Positions 53,454 to 61,737 of a DNA stretch of 64,000 nucleotides are shown here, piece after piece. The stretch is taken from assembly GCF_014863355.1 (NCBI RefSeq), contig NZ_JACZEP010000003.1, forward strand, positions 248,001 to 312,000, in the 5' to 3' direction. Both the position numbers and the translations under genes were made by a program. The stretch comes from Aminobacter carboxidus (lineage in GTDB: Bacteria > Pseudomonadota > Alphaproteobacteria > Rhizobiales > Rhizobiaceae). Below the pieces are notes generated by a model, which saw nothing but the letters and a program-made list of their open reading frames with translations, made no database searches and was not told where the DNA came from. Position 1 is the first letter of the stretch. The number at the start of each line of letters is the position of its first letter.

Positions 53454-54104
53454 CTATTTGGCTGCTTCTGCGGCGAAGCGGCTCATCACGCCGGCGCTGA
53501 GGCGGGCATTGTGCTGGTAGAGGGCAGCGAATGCGGCCGGGCCGTCATTGGCACGGATGGCGTCGACGACCTTCTGGTGCTCGTCGAGCGACTGCTGCAG
53601 GCGGATATCGGCCGGGCCAGCCTGGTGCTGGCGGAAAGGTGCCAGCCGCACACGCAGGTCGACGGCCATGGCCGTGATGGTAACGCTGTGGGCGCCACGG
53701 CAGATGGCGTCGTGGAACTTGCGGTTGATGTCGCGGCAGCCCTCGATGTCCTTGTTGCCGGCACATTCGGCATACTGGCGGTGCAGTTCGTAAAGCTGTT
53801 CGCGTTCAAGCGCGCTCATGCGCTGGGCCGCGAGCCGGGCGCACAGCGCCTCGATTTCGCATTCGGCCTCCAGCATGTCGGCCATCTGCTCGGTGTCGAT
53901 GCGGGCGACGACACCGCCGCGGCGCGGATTCATCTCGATCAGGCCGCGTGCACCAAGCTCGCGCAGCGCGTCGCGCACCGGGGTGCGGGAGACGCCGAAC
54001 TTCTCGGCGATGACCTTTTCCTCGAGTTTCTGGCCAGGCACCATCACGCCCTTGGCGATTTCCTCGGCGAGGGCCTGGTAGATCTGCGAGGCGATGGTGG
54101 TCAT
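53454..54104 (-). CDS. GntR family regulator, FCD type
   Basis: A 216-residue regulator with winged helix at residues 1-72 (IYQALAEEIAKGVMVPGQKL, FGVSRTPVRDALRELGARGL) and an FCD domain with DINRKFHDAI and LDEHQKVVDAI, the usual metal/ligand residues. It lies 82 bases after the hydroxyacid dehydrogenase gene on the same strand. It is the only regulator in the catabolic region 52-64 kb and so the best candidate to bind the TGTGTATGCA-type sites before three transcription units there. Confidence 0.9.
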   Translation of the reverse strand: MTTIASQIYQALAEEIAKGVMVPGQKLEEKVIAEKFGVSRTPVRDALRELGARGLIEMNPRRGGVVARIDTEQMADMLEAECEIEALCARLAAQRMSALEREQLYELHRQYAECAGNKDIEGCRDINRKFHDAICRGAHSVTITAMAVDLRVRLAPFRQHQAGPADIRLQQSLDEHQKVVDAIRANDGPAAFAALYQHNARLSAGVMSRFAAEAAK

Positions 54105-54185
54105 GCTTTCGGCTTTCCGGTCTTCACGGCAATGGGCGATCTGCCGCGACGGCAGACTCCAATCGATTTAGTGACAGCCCGAGAT

Positions 54186-55121
54186 TTATGCAAGCTGGGC
54201 TTTGAGTATACCACCGTTGCTATACGCGGTGAGGTTGTGGAGAAAGACGTCGATCTGGGCGCTTTCGGCGGCCGGAGAGCGTCCCGCCATATGCGGGGTC
54301 AGCACGACATTGTCGAGGCCTGCCAGAGCGGCCGGCAATTCGGGTTCGCCTTCGAAGACGTCGAGGCCGGCGCCGGCGATCCGGTGGTCGCGCAGTGCCT
54401 CGATCAGCGCCTCGGTGTCGACCACCATGCCGCGCGAGACATTGACGAGGAAGCCGTCGGGCCCGAGTGCCGTGAGCATGCGACGGTCGACGAGATGGCG
54501 CGTTGCCGGCCCGCCGGGGCAGGCAACGACGAGAAAATCGCTTTGGGATGCAAGTGCGACCGGATCGGCGACATGCGCCCAGGTTACGTCGGCCACCCTG
54601 TTGCGGCTGGCATAGGCGACGCGCATGCCGAAGGCTTCGCCGCGCCTGGCCACGGCCTTGCCGATATTGCCGAGGCCAATGATGCCGAGGGCGGCACCTG
54701 ACAGCGTCGGGCGGGCCGAGCGGATCGCGCCCCAGGCGCCCGCGCGCAGACGGCGGTCGCGCTGGCAGATGTCGCGGGCGACCGTCAGCATCAGGGCGAG
54801 CGCGTGGTCGGCCACGGTTTCGGTATTGGTGTTCGGCGCGTGGGTGACGTGGACGCCGCGGCGCCTTGCGGCCTCGACGTCGACATTCTCGTAGCCCGCG
54901 CCATAGGCAGAAACCAGCTTGAGGTCGGGCAGCCTGCTCATCTCGGTGTCGGAGAGGCCGGTGCTGCCGTTGGTGAGCACGGCCCAGACACCGCTGAAAT
55001 CGATATCCGGTGATCCGCTGCCCAACCCTGCGGGCAGCGTGATCACGTCGTAGGACTGGGACAGCCGCGACAGGCACGTGTCCGATACGGGGATTGTCAC
55101 CGCGATCGTGGACTTGACCAT
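54186..55121 (-). CDS. D-isomer-specific 2-hydroxyacid dehydrogenase family protein
   Basis: A 311-residue NAD(P)-dependent dehydrogenase. The Rossmann motif is GIIGLGNIGKAVARR, and the catalytic trio is seen as NVSRGMVVDTEAL (Arg), LDVFEGEPELP (Glu) and TPHMAGRSP (His). It probably reduces a 2-keto acid or glyoxylate/hydroxypyruvate, or the reverse. It shares the strand with the VOC gene 102 bases upstream and may be read from the same TGTGTATGCA-controlled promoter. Confidence 0.92.
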   Translation of the reverse strand: MVKSTIAVTIPVSDTCLSRLSQSYDVITLPAGLGSGSPDIDFSGVWAVLTNGSTGLSDTEMSRLPDLKLVSAYGAGYENVDVEAARRRGVHVTHAPNTNTETVADHALALMLTVARDICQRDRRLRAGAWGAIRSARPTLSGAALGIIGLGNIGKAVARRGEAFGMRVAYASRNRVADVTWAHVADPVALASQSDFLVVACPGGPATRHLVDRRMLTALGPDGFLVNVSRGMVVDTEALIEALRDHRIAGAGLDVFEGEPELPAALAGLDNVVLTPHMAGRSPAAESAQIDVFLHNLTAYSNGGILKAQLA

Positions 55122-55223
55122 CTCGAATGCTCCGTTCCGTTTTGTTGCCGCCGCCCAAGACCGGCGGCCGGGGCTGGCCCGATGCCAGGGTGCTAGTTTG
55201 CCCCGGCATTGGTGCGGGCCAGA

Positions 55224-55628
55224 TCAGGCGGCGTTGACGTTCTTGACCGCGCCCTTCCAGCCGTTCTCGGTGACGTCGAAAACGATGCCTTCGGGGGTCT
55301 TGTACTTCACTTCGTAAAAGACGTTCGGGTTCGATTCCTTGCGGCCGTTCATGTACGAGCCGCCGGCAGCCTTCACCAGTTCGTCGGTTTCCTCGACCGA
55401 ATCCACCCACATGCCGAAGTGGATGATGCCGTTGTAGTTCTTCTCGCTTTCGAAGCCTGGAATCGGCTCTTCGCCGAAGTTCAAAAGGGCGACGTTCATG
55501 ATGCCGTCGGTCATGTAGACGCCGCGCATCGCCTGGCCGGCGCGGGTCATGCCGAAGGCCTTCTCAAAGAACTGGGCCGCCGCTTCGGGGTCGGAGACGG
55601 CGATCGCGAGATGGCGCAACTTGGCCAT
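55224..55628 (-). CDS. VOC (glyoxalase/dioxygenase superfamily) protein
   Basis: A 134-residue VOC-fold protein starting MAKLRHLAIAVSDPEAAAQF, with FGMTRAGQ, IIHFGMWVDSVEET and VKYKTPEGIVFDVTENGW. First-strand His and middle His (IIHFGMW) could be metal ligands; the last ligand position reads FDVTE. ATG 55628 is at the conserved start; the frame to 55736 runs through the promoter. It is the first gene of the minus-strand unit controlled by two perfect 16-bp repeats. Reaction unknown. Confidence 0.82.
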   Translation of the reverse strand: MAKLRHLAIAVSDPEAAAQFFEKAFGMTRAGQAMRGVYMTDGIMNVALLNFGEEPIPGFESEKNYNGIIHFGMWVDSVEETDELVKAAGGSYMNGRKESNPNVFYEVKYKTPEGIVFDVTENGWKGAVKNVNAA

Positions 55629-55691
55629 TGGATTTCCTTTCACAGGTCTAGACGGCGAAGCGGAAGCCGCCTCGCAACACAGTATCTGTTT

Positions 55692-55736
55692 TCTGTGTAT
55701 GCAAATACTAATCTGTGTATGCAAATATGTTGTCAA
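55692..55736 (-). promoter_or_regulatory. Promoter with two perfect 16-bp direct repeats (GntR-type operator)
   Basis: TCTGTGTATGCAAATA occurs at 55692-55707 and 55712-55727, identical at all 16 bases and 20 bp apart. On the minus strand a TTGACA -35 hexamer lies at 55736-55731 and GATTAG sits at the -10 distance (17-base spacer, 55713-55708), so one repeat fills the spacer and the other covers the start area. This is the layout of a repressor site for the VOC gene. Confidence 0.72.
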
Positions 55737-55822
55737 GTGTGAAATTGACTGCTATCCAAGCCAAATGAGGGGCGTGGGTACACCTGCTTGATGGCCCCTC
55801 CGTAAGGAGCAGGGACAGCGAA

Positions 55823-56779
55823 ATGCGATTTGCGGGACTTTCCGCTGATGACCGGGCGCGGCTCGATGCCATCGGCAAGGTGTGGAACGACGATCTGGGC
55901 GCAAGCCGCCAGGTGGTGCTCGACGTCTATCGTGCCCATCACCGCGCCAAGGCCGAGAATGACGACATCGTCATCCATCGCGACCTCGCCTATGGTGCCG
56001 ATCCAGCCCATCGCCTCGACGTCTTCGAAAGCAGCAGCCGCTGCGCTTCCGGGCGTGGCCGGCCGGTCGTCGTCTTCGTGCATGGCGGCGCGTTCACGCG
56101 CGGGTCGAAGAGCACGGACGGCCTCATCTATGACAATGTGCTGCGCTGGTTCAGCCGCCAGGGCCTCGTCGGCGTCAATGTCGAGTATCGGCTGGCGCCG
56201 GGCGCACAATATCCCGAGGGCGCGCGCGACGTGGCCGCGGCGATCGACTGGATCGCCGCCAACATCGAGCGCTTCGGCGGCAATCCGCGCTCGATCCTGA
56301 TCGTTGGCCATTCCGCAGGCGGCTGCCATGTCGCCGGCTATCTCCACGACCCCCATGTTGGACGGCGCCCGAGCCCCGACATCCGAGGTGTTGTGTTGAT
56401 CAGCGCGCGGCTCAGGGCAGACAGCCTGCCAAGCAATCCCAACGCCAGCAATGTTCGCCAGTATTTCGGTGACGACGAGGCTGTCTATGAGGCGCTGTCG
56501 CCGGTCATCCACGCCGGCACCAACCCGCTCCCGGTGCTGGTCGCCGTCGCCGAGTTCGAGAACCGCTACATCGACGCCTATGGCGCCGAGTTCGTCCAGC
56601 GGCACGCGATGCGCAGCGGCAAGGCGCCGCGCTTTGTCCAGCTCAGCCGCCACAACCACACATCCATCGTCGCGCATTTCGATACGCACGAAGAAGAACT
56701 GGGACACGAGATCATGCGCTTCGCCATCGACGAATGCGGTCTCTTTCCCTGCGGCTTGTCCTGTCAAAAGCGAAAGTGA
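55823..56779 (+). CDS. Alpha/beta hydrolase (HSL-type carboxylesterase)
   Basis: A 318-residue hydrolase with the oxyanion motif HGGAF (VVFVHGGAFTRGS), the nucleophile elbow GHSAGG, and late His in LSRHNHTSIV; the Asp is likely in the strand before EFENRYIDAYG. Substrates are esters or amides of small acids; arylformamidase-type enzymes of tryptophan breakdown have the same architecture. It starts the plus-strand unit that continues with the aldolase and RidA genes; the gap to the aldolase is 5 bases. Confidence 0.86.
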   Translation: MRFAGLSADDRARLDAIGKVWNDDLGASRQVVLDVYRAHHRAKAENDDIVIHRDLAYGADPAHRLDVFESSSRCASGRGRPVVVFVHGGAFTRGSKSTDGLIYDNVLRWFSRQGLVGVNVEYRLAPGAQYPEGARDVAAAIDWIAANIERFGGNPRSILIVGHSAGGCHVAGYLHDPHVGRRPSPDIRGVVLISARLRADSLPSNPNASNVRQYFGDDEAVYEALSPVIHAGTNPLPVLVAVAEFENRYIDAYGAEFVQRHAMRSGKAPRFVQLSRHNHTSIVAHFDTHEEELGHEIMRFAIDECGLFPCGLSCQKRK

Positions 56780-56784
56780 GACCC

Positions 56785-57699
56785 ATGAACCAGGAGCTTC
56801 TCTCCGTCTACGCACCCGTGCTGACGCCGTTCAATTCGGACCTGACCGTCAACACGAAGCGTTTCCTGCGCCACTGCCGCTGGGTTGTCGACCAGGGTGC
56901 TGGCCTTGCGATCTTCGGCACCAACAGCGAAGCCGCCTCGCTGTCGCTGGTGGAAAAGCGCCGCCTGCTCGATGAGGTCGTTGCATCCGGCATCCCGGCC
57001 TCGGCGCTGATGCCAGGCACCGGCGCCAACTCGCTCGAGGAGACCGTCGAGCTGACGCGTGCGGCGGTGGACGCCGGTGCGCCGGCGGTGCTGGTGCTGC
57101 CGCCGTTCTTCTTCAAGCCGGCGTCGATCGAAGGGCTGATCCGCCACTACGGCCGCCTGATCGAGGCCGTGGGTTCGGACAAGCTGCAGGTCGTGCTCTA
57201 TCACATCCCACAGTTCACCGGCGTTCCTGTTACCGTCGAGCTGATCGAGGGCCTGCGCCGCCGCTATCCCAATGTCGTCGGCATCAAGGACAGCTCGGGC
57301 GATCGCGAAAACCTCGCGCGCTACCTAGAGATCGGCGATGGCTTCAAGGTGTTCCCGGCCTCCGAGATCCTGCTCGGCGAAACCATCGCCAAAGGCTCCG
57401 TCGGTTGCATCTCGGCGACCGCAAACGTCAACGCCAAGGGCATGGTCGACGCGATCGTGAACACGGCCAAGCTGGGCGCGTCCGATGCCTTTGCCAAGGC
57501 CACCATGGTGCGCACGCTGTTCCAGCAGTTCGCGATGATCCAGGCGATGAAGTCGCTGATCGCACGCGAGCTCGGCTCAGCGGAATGGCGGACGGTTCGC
57601 GCACCGCTGGTCGAACTCGACGCGCAGGCCGAGCAGAAGTTCTTCGCTGCCGTCGACCAGGCTGGCTTTTCGCCCTGGGCGCTGGAGAAGGCGGCGTGA
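56785..57699 (+). CDS. Dihydrodipicolinate synthase family aldolase (second copy)
   Basis: A 304-residue DapA-superfamily aldolase: Schiff-base Lys in VVGIKDSSGD, Tyr in [11 protein letters not shown], and LFGTNSEAASLSLVEK-type pocket loop (FGTNSEAASLS). The shared VLYHIPQ stretch makes it a close relative of the protein at 40995-41900. ATG 56785 starts at the conserved strand. It probably splits a 2-keto acid formed in this pathway to pyruvate plus an aldehyde. The RidA gene starts two bases after its stop. Confidence 0.9.
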   Translation: MNQELLSVYAPVLTPFNSDLTVNTKRFLRHCRWVVDQGAGLAIFGTNSEAASLSLVEKRRLLDEVVASGIPASALMPGTGANSLEETVELTRAAVDAGAPAVLVLPPFFFKPASIEGLIRHYGRLIEAVGSDKLQVVLYHIPQFTGVPVTVELIEGLRRRYPNVVGIKDSSGDRENLARYLEIGDGFKVFPASEILLGETIAKGSVGCISATANVNAKGMVDAIVNTAKLGASDAFAKATMVRTLFQQFAMIQAMKSLIARELGSAEWRTVRAPLVELDAQAEQKFFAAVDQAGFSPWALEKAA

Positions 57700-57701
57700 G
57701 T

Positions 57702-58100
57702 ATGGCTTTAACCGAACGGCCGACGCCGCTCGCCAATTATCCGTTCCTGCGCGAAGCAGGTGGCCTGCTGTTCCTGTCGGGCGTCAGCGCTCGGCGCAAG
57801 GACGGTACCATTGCCGGCGTCGACAGGCTGTCGGGGGAGGTGCGCTACGACGTGGCCGAACAGCTCCGTGCGATCGTCGCCAACATCACCGAGACATTGC
57901 ACGCGGCGGGAGGCACTCTTGCCGACCTCGTCGACGTCACGATCTTCCTCACCGACATGGCCGACTATCCGGCGATGAACGGCGAATACAACAGGTGGTT
58001 TGCCTCAGACGGTCCGGCCCGCACGACAGTGGGCGTCAGTCAGCTGCCGCACCCCGACATGGTCGTCGAGCTCAAGGTCGTCGCGCGCCGGCCGGGCTGA
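57702..58100 (+). CDS. RidA family protein, 2-aminomuconate deaminase-like
   Basis: A 132-residue RidA-fold protein. Its sequence (LFLSGVSARRKDGTIAG, FLTDMADYPAMNGEYNRWF, GPARTTVGVSQLPHPDMVVE) resembles 2-aminomuconate deaminases of aminophenol and 2-nitrobenzoate degradation more than generic RidA, where the corresponding end is GPARTTV.V..LPH. Such enzymes remove ammonia from a ring-cleavage enamine. It ends the plus-strand unit before a clear terminator. The 2-aminomuconate call is from motif memory. Confidence 0.82.
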   Translation: MALTERPTPLANYPFLREAGGLLFLSGVSARRKDGTIAGVDRLSGEVRYDVAEQLRAIVANITETLHAAGGTLADLVDVTIFLTDMADYPAMNGEYNRWFASDGPARTTVGVSQLPHPDMVVELKVVARRPG

Positions 58101-58162
58101 CGTTCTACCCAAGGCCTGGTTCAAGACTTTTCAAGCAACCGATTTTTTTGCACCCATAGCCT

Positions 58163-58191
58163 GCCCCCGGCGCTTGCGTCGGGGGCTTTTT
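58163..58191 (+). terminator. Rho-independent terminator after the RidA gene
   Basis: GCCCCCG (58163-58169) pairs with CGGGGGC (58180-58186), followed directly by TTTTT. It lies 63 bases past the RidA stop and separates it from the convergent RutE-like gene. Confidence 0.88.
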
Positions 58192-58207
58192 CTTGCGCAG
58201 AGCTCGG

Positions 58208-58819
58208 TCAGAGGACCGTGCAGGCTTCCTCGAAGGGCAGGCGGGGGTGCCGGGGAAATAGCTTGGCCGGGTCGCCATGCCCGATGCCACAGATGAAGTT
58301 GGAACGTATGGCGCTGCCGGCAAAGAAGATCTCGTCGGTGGCGGCGCGGTTGAAACCCGAGATCGGACCGCAGTCGAGGCCGAGCGCGCGCGCTGCCAGC
58401 ATGTAGTAGGCCGCCTGCAGCGTGGCGTTGCGGAATGCGGTGTCGTCGACGATGTGCCGGTTGCGCTCGAAATGGGCTTTGCCGTCGGTGTGCGGAAACA
58501 GGTAGGGCATCTTTTCGGCAAAGTCGTAGTCGGTGGCGAAGATGGCGACGACCGGGCAGGTCATGATCTTGGCGACGTTGCCGGCGGCGAGCGCCGGCTT
58601 CAGCCTTTCGCGCGCCGCATCCGTCGTCAGGTAGACGATGCGCAGCGGCGAGCAGTTCATGCTCGTCGGGCCCATCTTGGCGATATCGTGGATGCGCGCC
58701 AACAGCGCGAGTTCGACCGGACGGTCGAGCCAGCCGTTCTGGCTGCGGGCATCGAAGAACAGGCGGTCGAGCAAGGTCTTGCCGTCGTCCAGTGTGGCGA
58801 TCTGCATGGCGTGATCCAT
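58208..58819 (-). CDS. Nitroreductase family protein, RutE-like (malonic semialdehyde reductase type)
   Basis: A 203-residue FMN-dependent reductase very like RutE: LLDRLFFDARSQNGWLDRPV, AKMGPTSMNCSPLRIVYL, PVVAIFATDYDFAEKMPYLF, ARALGLDCGPISGF and GDPAKLFPRHPRLPFEEAC. RutE reduces malonic semialdehyde to 3-hydroxypropionate in uracil breakdown. No other rut genes are here, so it probably reduces a 3-oxo acid from the local pathway. ATG 58819 shares one base with the GST stop. Confidence 0.88.
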   Translation of the reverse strand: MDHAMQIATLDDGKTLLDRLFFDARSQNGWLDRPVELALLARIHDIAKMGPTSMNCSPLRIVYLTTDAARERLKPALAAGNVAKIMTCPVVAIFATDYDFAEKMPYLFPHTDGKAHFERNRHIVDDTAFRNATLQAAYYMLAARALGLDCGPISGFNRAATDEIFFAGSAIRSNFICGIGHGDPAKLFPRHPRLPFEEACTVL

Positions 58820-59628
58820 CAAAGCGATTCCATTTCCATTGTTGCGGTGTGGCCGAACGCCTCGGCGAGCAGTGCTTTGACGAGGCCAGTGTCGACGAGC
58901 GGATCGGGGCGAGCGCTGTCCGGCCCCTGGGCCGCGGCGAATGACGGACGGCTGCGGATGCGCGCCGCCCAGCCGGATGCCTTGGGAAAGGGCGAGAACA
59001 AGACAGGCATCGCCAGCCGGTCCAACCGGTCGATGAAGGCTGCCATCGCCACATCGGCGAGCGAGAAGCGGTCCGCTGCCAGCCAGTCGGTTGCGGCAAG
59101 CGCCCGCTCCATCTTTGCCAGCACGTCTCGAAAAATCCTGATGGAGTTGATGACGGCTGTGCGATCGAAGGCCGCGTTTGCCGCGGCCACATAAGCTTCG
59201 CGCCTGGCCGGAAGCGGATGCCGCGCGATCAGCTCGCCGAATTCGACGGCGGCGATCTTCGCCACGCGCGCCTTGAGGATCAGATTGAAGGTCGGCGGAC
59301 GAACGGCGGGATGTACCACCTCGTCCTCGAAGCGCGTCCAGACGCGCGCGCGCGCGCGTTCTTCTACCGCAAGGGGCAACTGCCCTCCGCCGGCAATGTC
59401 GACGAGCAGTTCATTGATGTCGGAGGATTCGACGAAGACCTCGCCGTTCCAGCGCAGCGCCGGCACCAGCCCCTTTGGGTTCACCGCGAGATACGCCGTT
59501 GCGAGATTGTCGAAGCGTGACAGGTCGATGCGGTGCGAGATCCAGGGAAGGCCGAGTTCCGCCAGGCACATGCGCACCTTGAAGGACTGAACCGAACCCC
59601 ATTCATGGAACAATTCGACCTCAGACAT
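58819..59628 (-). CDS. Glutathione S-transferase family protein
   Basis: A 269-residue GST. The thioredoxin-like half has SVQSFKVRMCLAELGLPWI, NPKGLVPAL and the glutathione-contact motif ESSDI; the helical half ends with LAADRFSLADVAMAAFIDRL. Such proteins include maleylpyruvate and maleylacetoacetate isomerases, which would suit an aromatic ring-cleavage pathway next to an FAH hydrolase. The ATG at 59628 is preceded by the inverted operator pair shared with the divergent FAH gene. Confidence 0.88.
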   Translation of the reverse strand: MSEVELFHEWGSVQSFKVRMCLAELGLPWISHRIDLSRFDNLATAYLAVNPKGLVPALRWNGEVFVESSDINELLVDIAGGGQLPLAVEERARARVWTRFEDEVVHPAVRPPTFNLILKARVAKIAAVEFGELIARHPLPARREAYVAAANAAFDRTAVINSIRIFRDVLAKMERALAATDWLAADRFSLADVAMAAFIDRLDRLAMPVLFSPFPKASGWAARIRSRPSFAAAQGPDSARPDPLVDTGLVKALLAEAFGHTATMEMESL

Positions 59629-59668
59629 TGTCAGAAACTCGCTTTCTGTGCGCACCTTACGCTTGACA

Positions 59669-59699
59669 TGCATACACAGATGATGAAGTGTATGCAATA
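59669..59699. promoter_or_regulatory. Inverted pair of TGTATGCA sites between the GST and FAH genes
   Basis: TGCATACACAGA (59669-59680) is the reverse complement of TCTGTGTATGCA, matching 12 of 12 bases of the VOC promoter motif, and GTGTATGCAATAA begins at 59688 in the other orientation. A TTGACA hexamer lies at 59663-59668. It would control both divergent transcripts. Confidence 0.65.
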
Positions 59700-59731
59700 A
59701 CAGTAGCAGGCAACAAGGAAGGAGCCAGCCA

Positions 59732-60670
59732 GTGGTGTGGCACGCGCTAGGACAACGAGTGATCAGGGACGAAGTTCGGCCCGTATTGGTGACGGAGCAG
59801 GGCGTCTATGACCTCGCGCTGGTGGCGCGCCTTGCGGGCAAGGATGACCAGGCCTGGGAGAAGTGGATCGCCAGTGGTGTGCCGGGCATCCTGGATCGCT
59901 GGCAGGACGTGGCGCCGGCCTTGGCCACCCTTGCCGAAAGCGTCGTTGCCGCCGGCCCGAAATACGAACCGCTGGGCACCGGCACGCAGCTTTGCGCTCC
60001 CTATCGCCCGATCCGCATTTTCGCCACCGCGTCCAACTATGTCGAACATGCTCAGGAGATGGGCACGGTGCTGGCCGCCAAGTCGGAAAGCCAGCCCTAT
60101 GTCTTCATGAAGGCGGATTCGAGCATCATCGGTCCTGATGAGGCGGTGATCCTGCCGCAGCATGCGCAGAAGGTCGATTGGGAGGTCGAACTGGCGGCAG
60201 TGATCGGCATCGGCGGCCGTGACATTCCGGTCGAAAAGGCGCTCGAGCATGTCGCCGCCTATTCGGTCATCAATGACATCACCTCGCGCGATCTCACGCG
60301 CCGCACCGATTTCCCCTTCAAATTCGACTGGTTCCGGGGCAAGAGCTTCGACACGTTCGCCCCGCTCGGTCCGTGGCTTGTGCCGGCCGCCTGCATCGGC
60401 GACCCGCAGAGCCTGCGCCTGACGCTGGACGTGAACGGGACGCGCAAGCAGGACGACAGCACCGGTTCGATGATTTTTTCCGTCGCCGAGCAGATTTCTT
60501 ATCTGTCGTCTATCCTGACGCTTAGGCCGGGCGACCTGATCGCCACCGGAACGCCTGACGGCGTCGGCATGGGGACCGGCGAATTCCTCAACTGCGGGGA
60601 CATCGTCACGGCGGCCGTCGAAAAGGTCGGCGCCATAACAAATCCGATACGGGCGATGCCGGTCGGATAA
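59732..60670 (+). CDS. Fumarylacetoacetate hydrolase (FAH) family protein
   Basis: A 312-residue FAH-fold protein with an ~80-residue N-terminal extension. Metal ligands are seen in DWEVELAAVIG (Glu) and NDITSRDL (Asp); other marks are ATASNYVEHA, GSMIFSVAEQISYLSS and TGTPDGVGMG. The family includes hydrolases, decarboxylases and hydratases of ring-cleavage products. Start at GTG 59732 (GTG 59735 possible) behind AAGGAAGGAG. It leads the plus-strand unit with the importer and extradiol-type VOC gene. Confidence 0.9.
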   Translation: MVWHALGQRVIRDEVRPVLVTEQGVYDLALVARLAGKDDQAWEKWIASGVPGILDRWQDVAPALATLAESVVAAGPKYEPLGTGTQLCAPYRPIRIFATASNYVEHAQEMGTVLAAKSESQPYVFMKADSSIIGPDEAVILPQHAQKVDWEVELAAVIGIGGRDIPVEKALEHVAAYSVINDITSRDLTRRTDFPFKFDWFRGKSFDTFAPLGPWLVPAACIGDPQSLRLTLDVNGTRKQDDSTGSMIFSVAEQISYLSSILTLRPGDLIATGTPDGVGMGTGEFLNCGDIVTAAVEKVGAITNPIRAMPVG

Positions 60671-60710
60671 GAAGCATTCAAAAACCAGGCCCAACACTGA
60701 GGAGGACAGT

Positions 60711-61709
60711 ATGGCAATGAGTTTCGGGAAGGCACTGCGCGGGTTAGCCCTTGCAGGTGCCGTAGCAAGCATGACGGCCGCCGCGTCGGCAGCCGAGAAG
60801 GTTTCTTTCAACATGTCGTGGCTGCCGCAGGGTAGCGTCGGCGGCATCCTGGTCGCCAAGGCCAAGGGCTTCTATGACGAGGCCGGCCTCGACGTCACCG
60901 TCTACCAGGGCTATGGCGGCCAGCGCACGGTCAACGAAATCGACCAGGGCCTGTTCGACATCGGCTACGGCGATCCGGTCTCCGTCATTCTCAACCGCGC
61001 CAATGGCGGCAAGGCCGTGTTCGTCGGCTCGATCAACACCGTCTGGCCGGGCGCGCTCTGCTACCTGACCAAGGAAGGCGAGAGCGAGAAGAAGCTCGCC
61101 GACTTCGCCGGCAAGTCCGTCGGCGGTGGTGCCACCTCGCCGGTGCAGAACATCGTTCCGAGCTGGCTCGAAGAGAATGGCCTGCCCAAGGATCACCTCA
61201 AGCTGCTGCGCATGAATCCGGCCGTCATCACCTCGGCCTTCCTGGAAGGCAAGGTCGATCTCGCCGAATGCTGGGAGGGCGCCAGCCTGCCGATCCTGAC
61301 CGAAAATGCCGGCGAGAGCGGCAAGAAGATCGGCATGATCAAGTATCGCGACTTCGGTCTCGACATGTATGGCAGCGGCTTCGTCACCACCGAGCAGATG
61401 CTGGCCGAGAAGCCCGAGGTCGTCGACAAGTTCCTCGACGCTTCTTATCGCGGCTACGAGTATCTCGCCCAGAATCCCGACGAGTCGGCCGAACTGATCG
61501 TCAAGCAGTATCCGACGCTGGAAAAGAGCATCGTGCTCGAGCAGGTCAAGCAGATCAACGCGCTGGTCCGCGATCCCAATGCCGAAAACAAGGACCTTGG
61601 TTTCGTCCGCGAGGACCGCATGGAAAAGACCATGGGCTTCGTGCGTGAGGCCTTCGTCGTCGACGACAGCATCAAGACTGCTGACCTCTACCGCAACATC
61701 AGCCGCTGA
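60711..61709 (+). CDS. NMT1/THI5-like (aromatic/sulfonate-type) ABC transporter substrate-binding protein
   Basis: A 332-residue type 2 periplasmic binding protein with a signal peptide ending ASA and the opening VSFNMSWLPQGSVGGILVAK, then VYQGYGGQRTVNEIDQGLFDIGYGDP, typical of the NMT1/SsuA group that binds pyrimidine precursors, sulfonates, nitriles or aromatic acids. It lies 41 bases after the FAH gene in the same orientation. Its channel and ATPase follow after the VOC gene. Confidence 0.9.
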   Translation: MAMSFGKALRGLALAGAVASMTAAASAAEKVSFNMSWLPQGSVGGILVAKAKGFYDEAGLDVTVYQGYGGQRTVNEIDQGLFDIGYGDPVSVILNRANGGKAVFVGSINTVWPGALCYLTKEGESEKKLADFAGKSVGGGATSPVQNIVPSWLEENGLPKDHLKLLRMNPAVITSAFLEGKVDLAECWEGASLPILTENAGESGKKIGMIKYRDFGLDMYGSGFVTTEQMLAEKPEVVDKFLDASYRGYEYLAQNPDESAELIVKQYPTLEKSIVLEQVKQINALVRDPNAENKDLGFVREDRMEKTMGFVREAFVVDDSIKTADLYRNISR

Positions 61710-61737
61710 GGGCTGACTTCACTCCTGGATGAGGACC

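Noticed and set aside
53196-54701. A 501-codon plus-strand frame over the GntR and hydroxyacid dehydrogenase genes
   Set aside because: It is antisense to two well-supported genes and has the composition of a codon-bias shadow.
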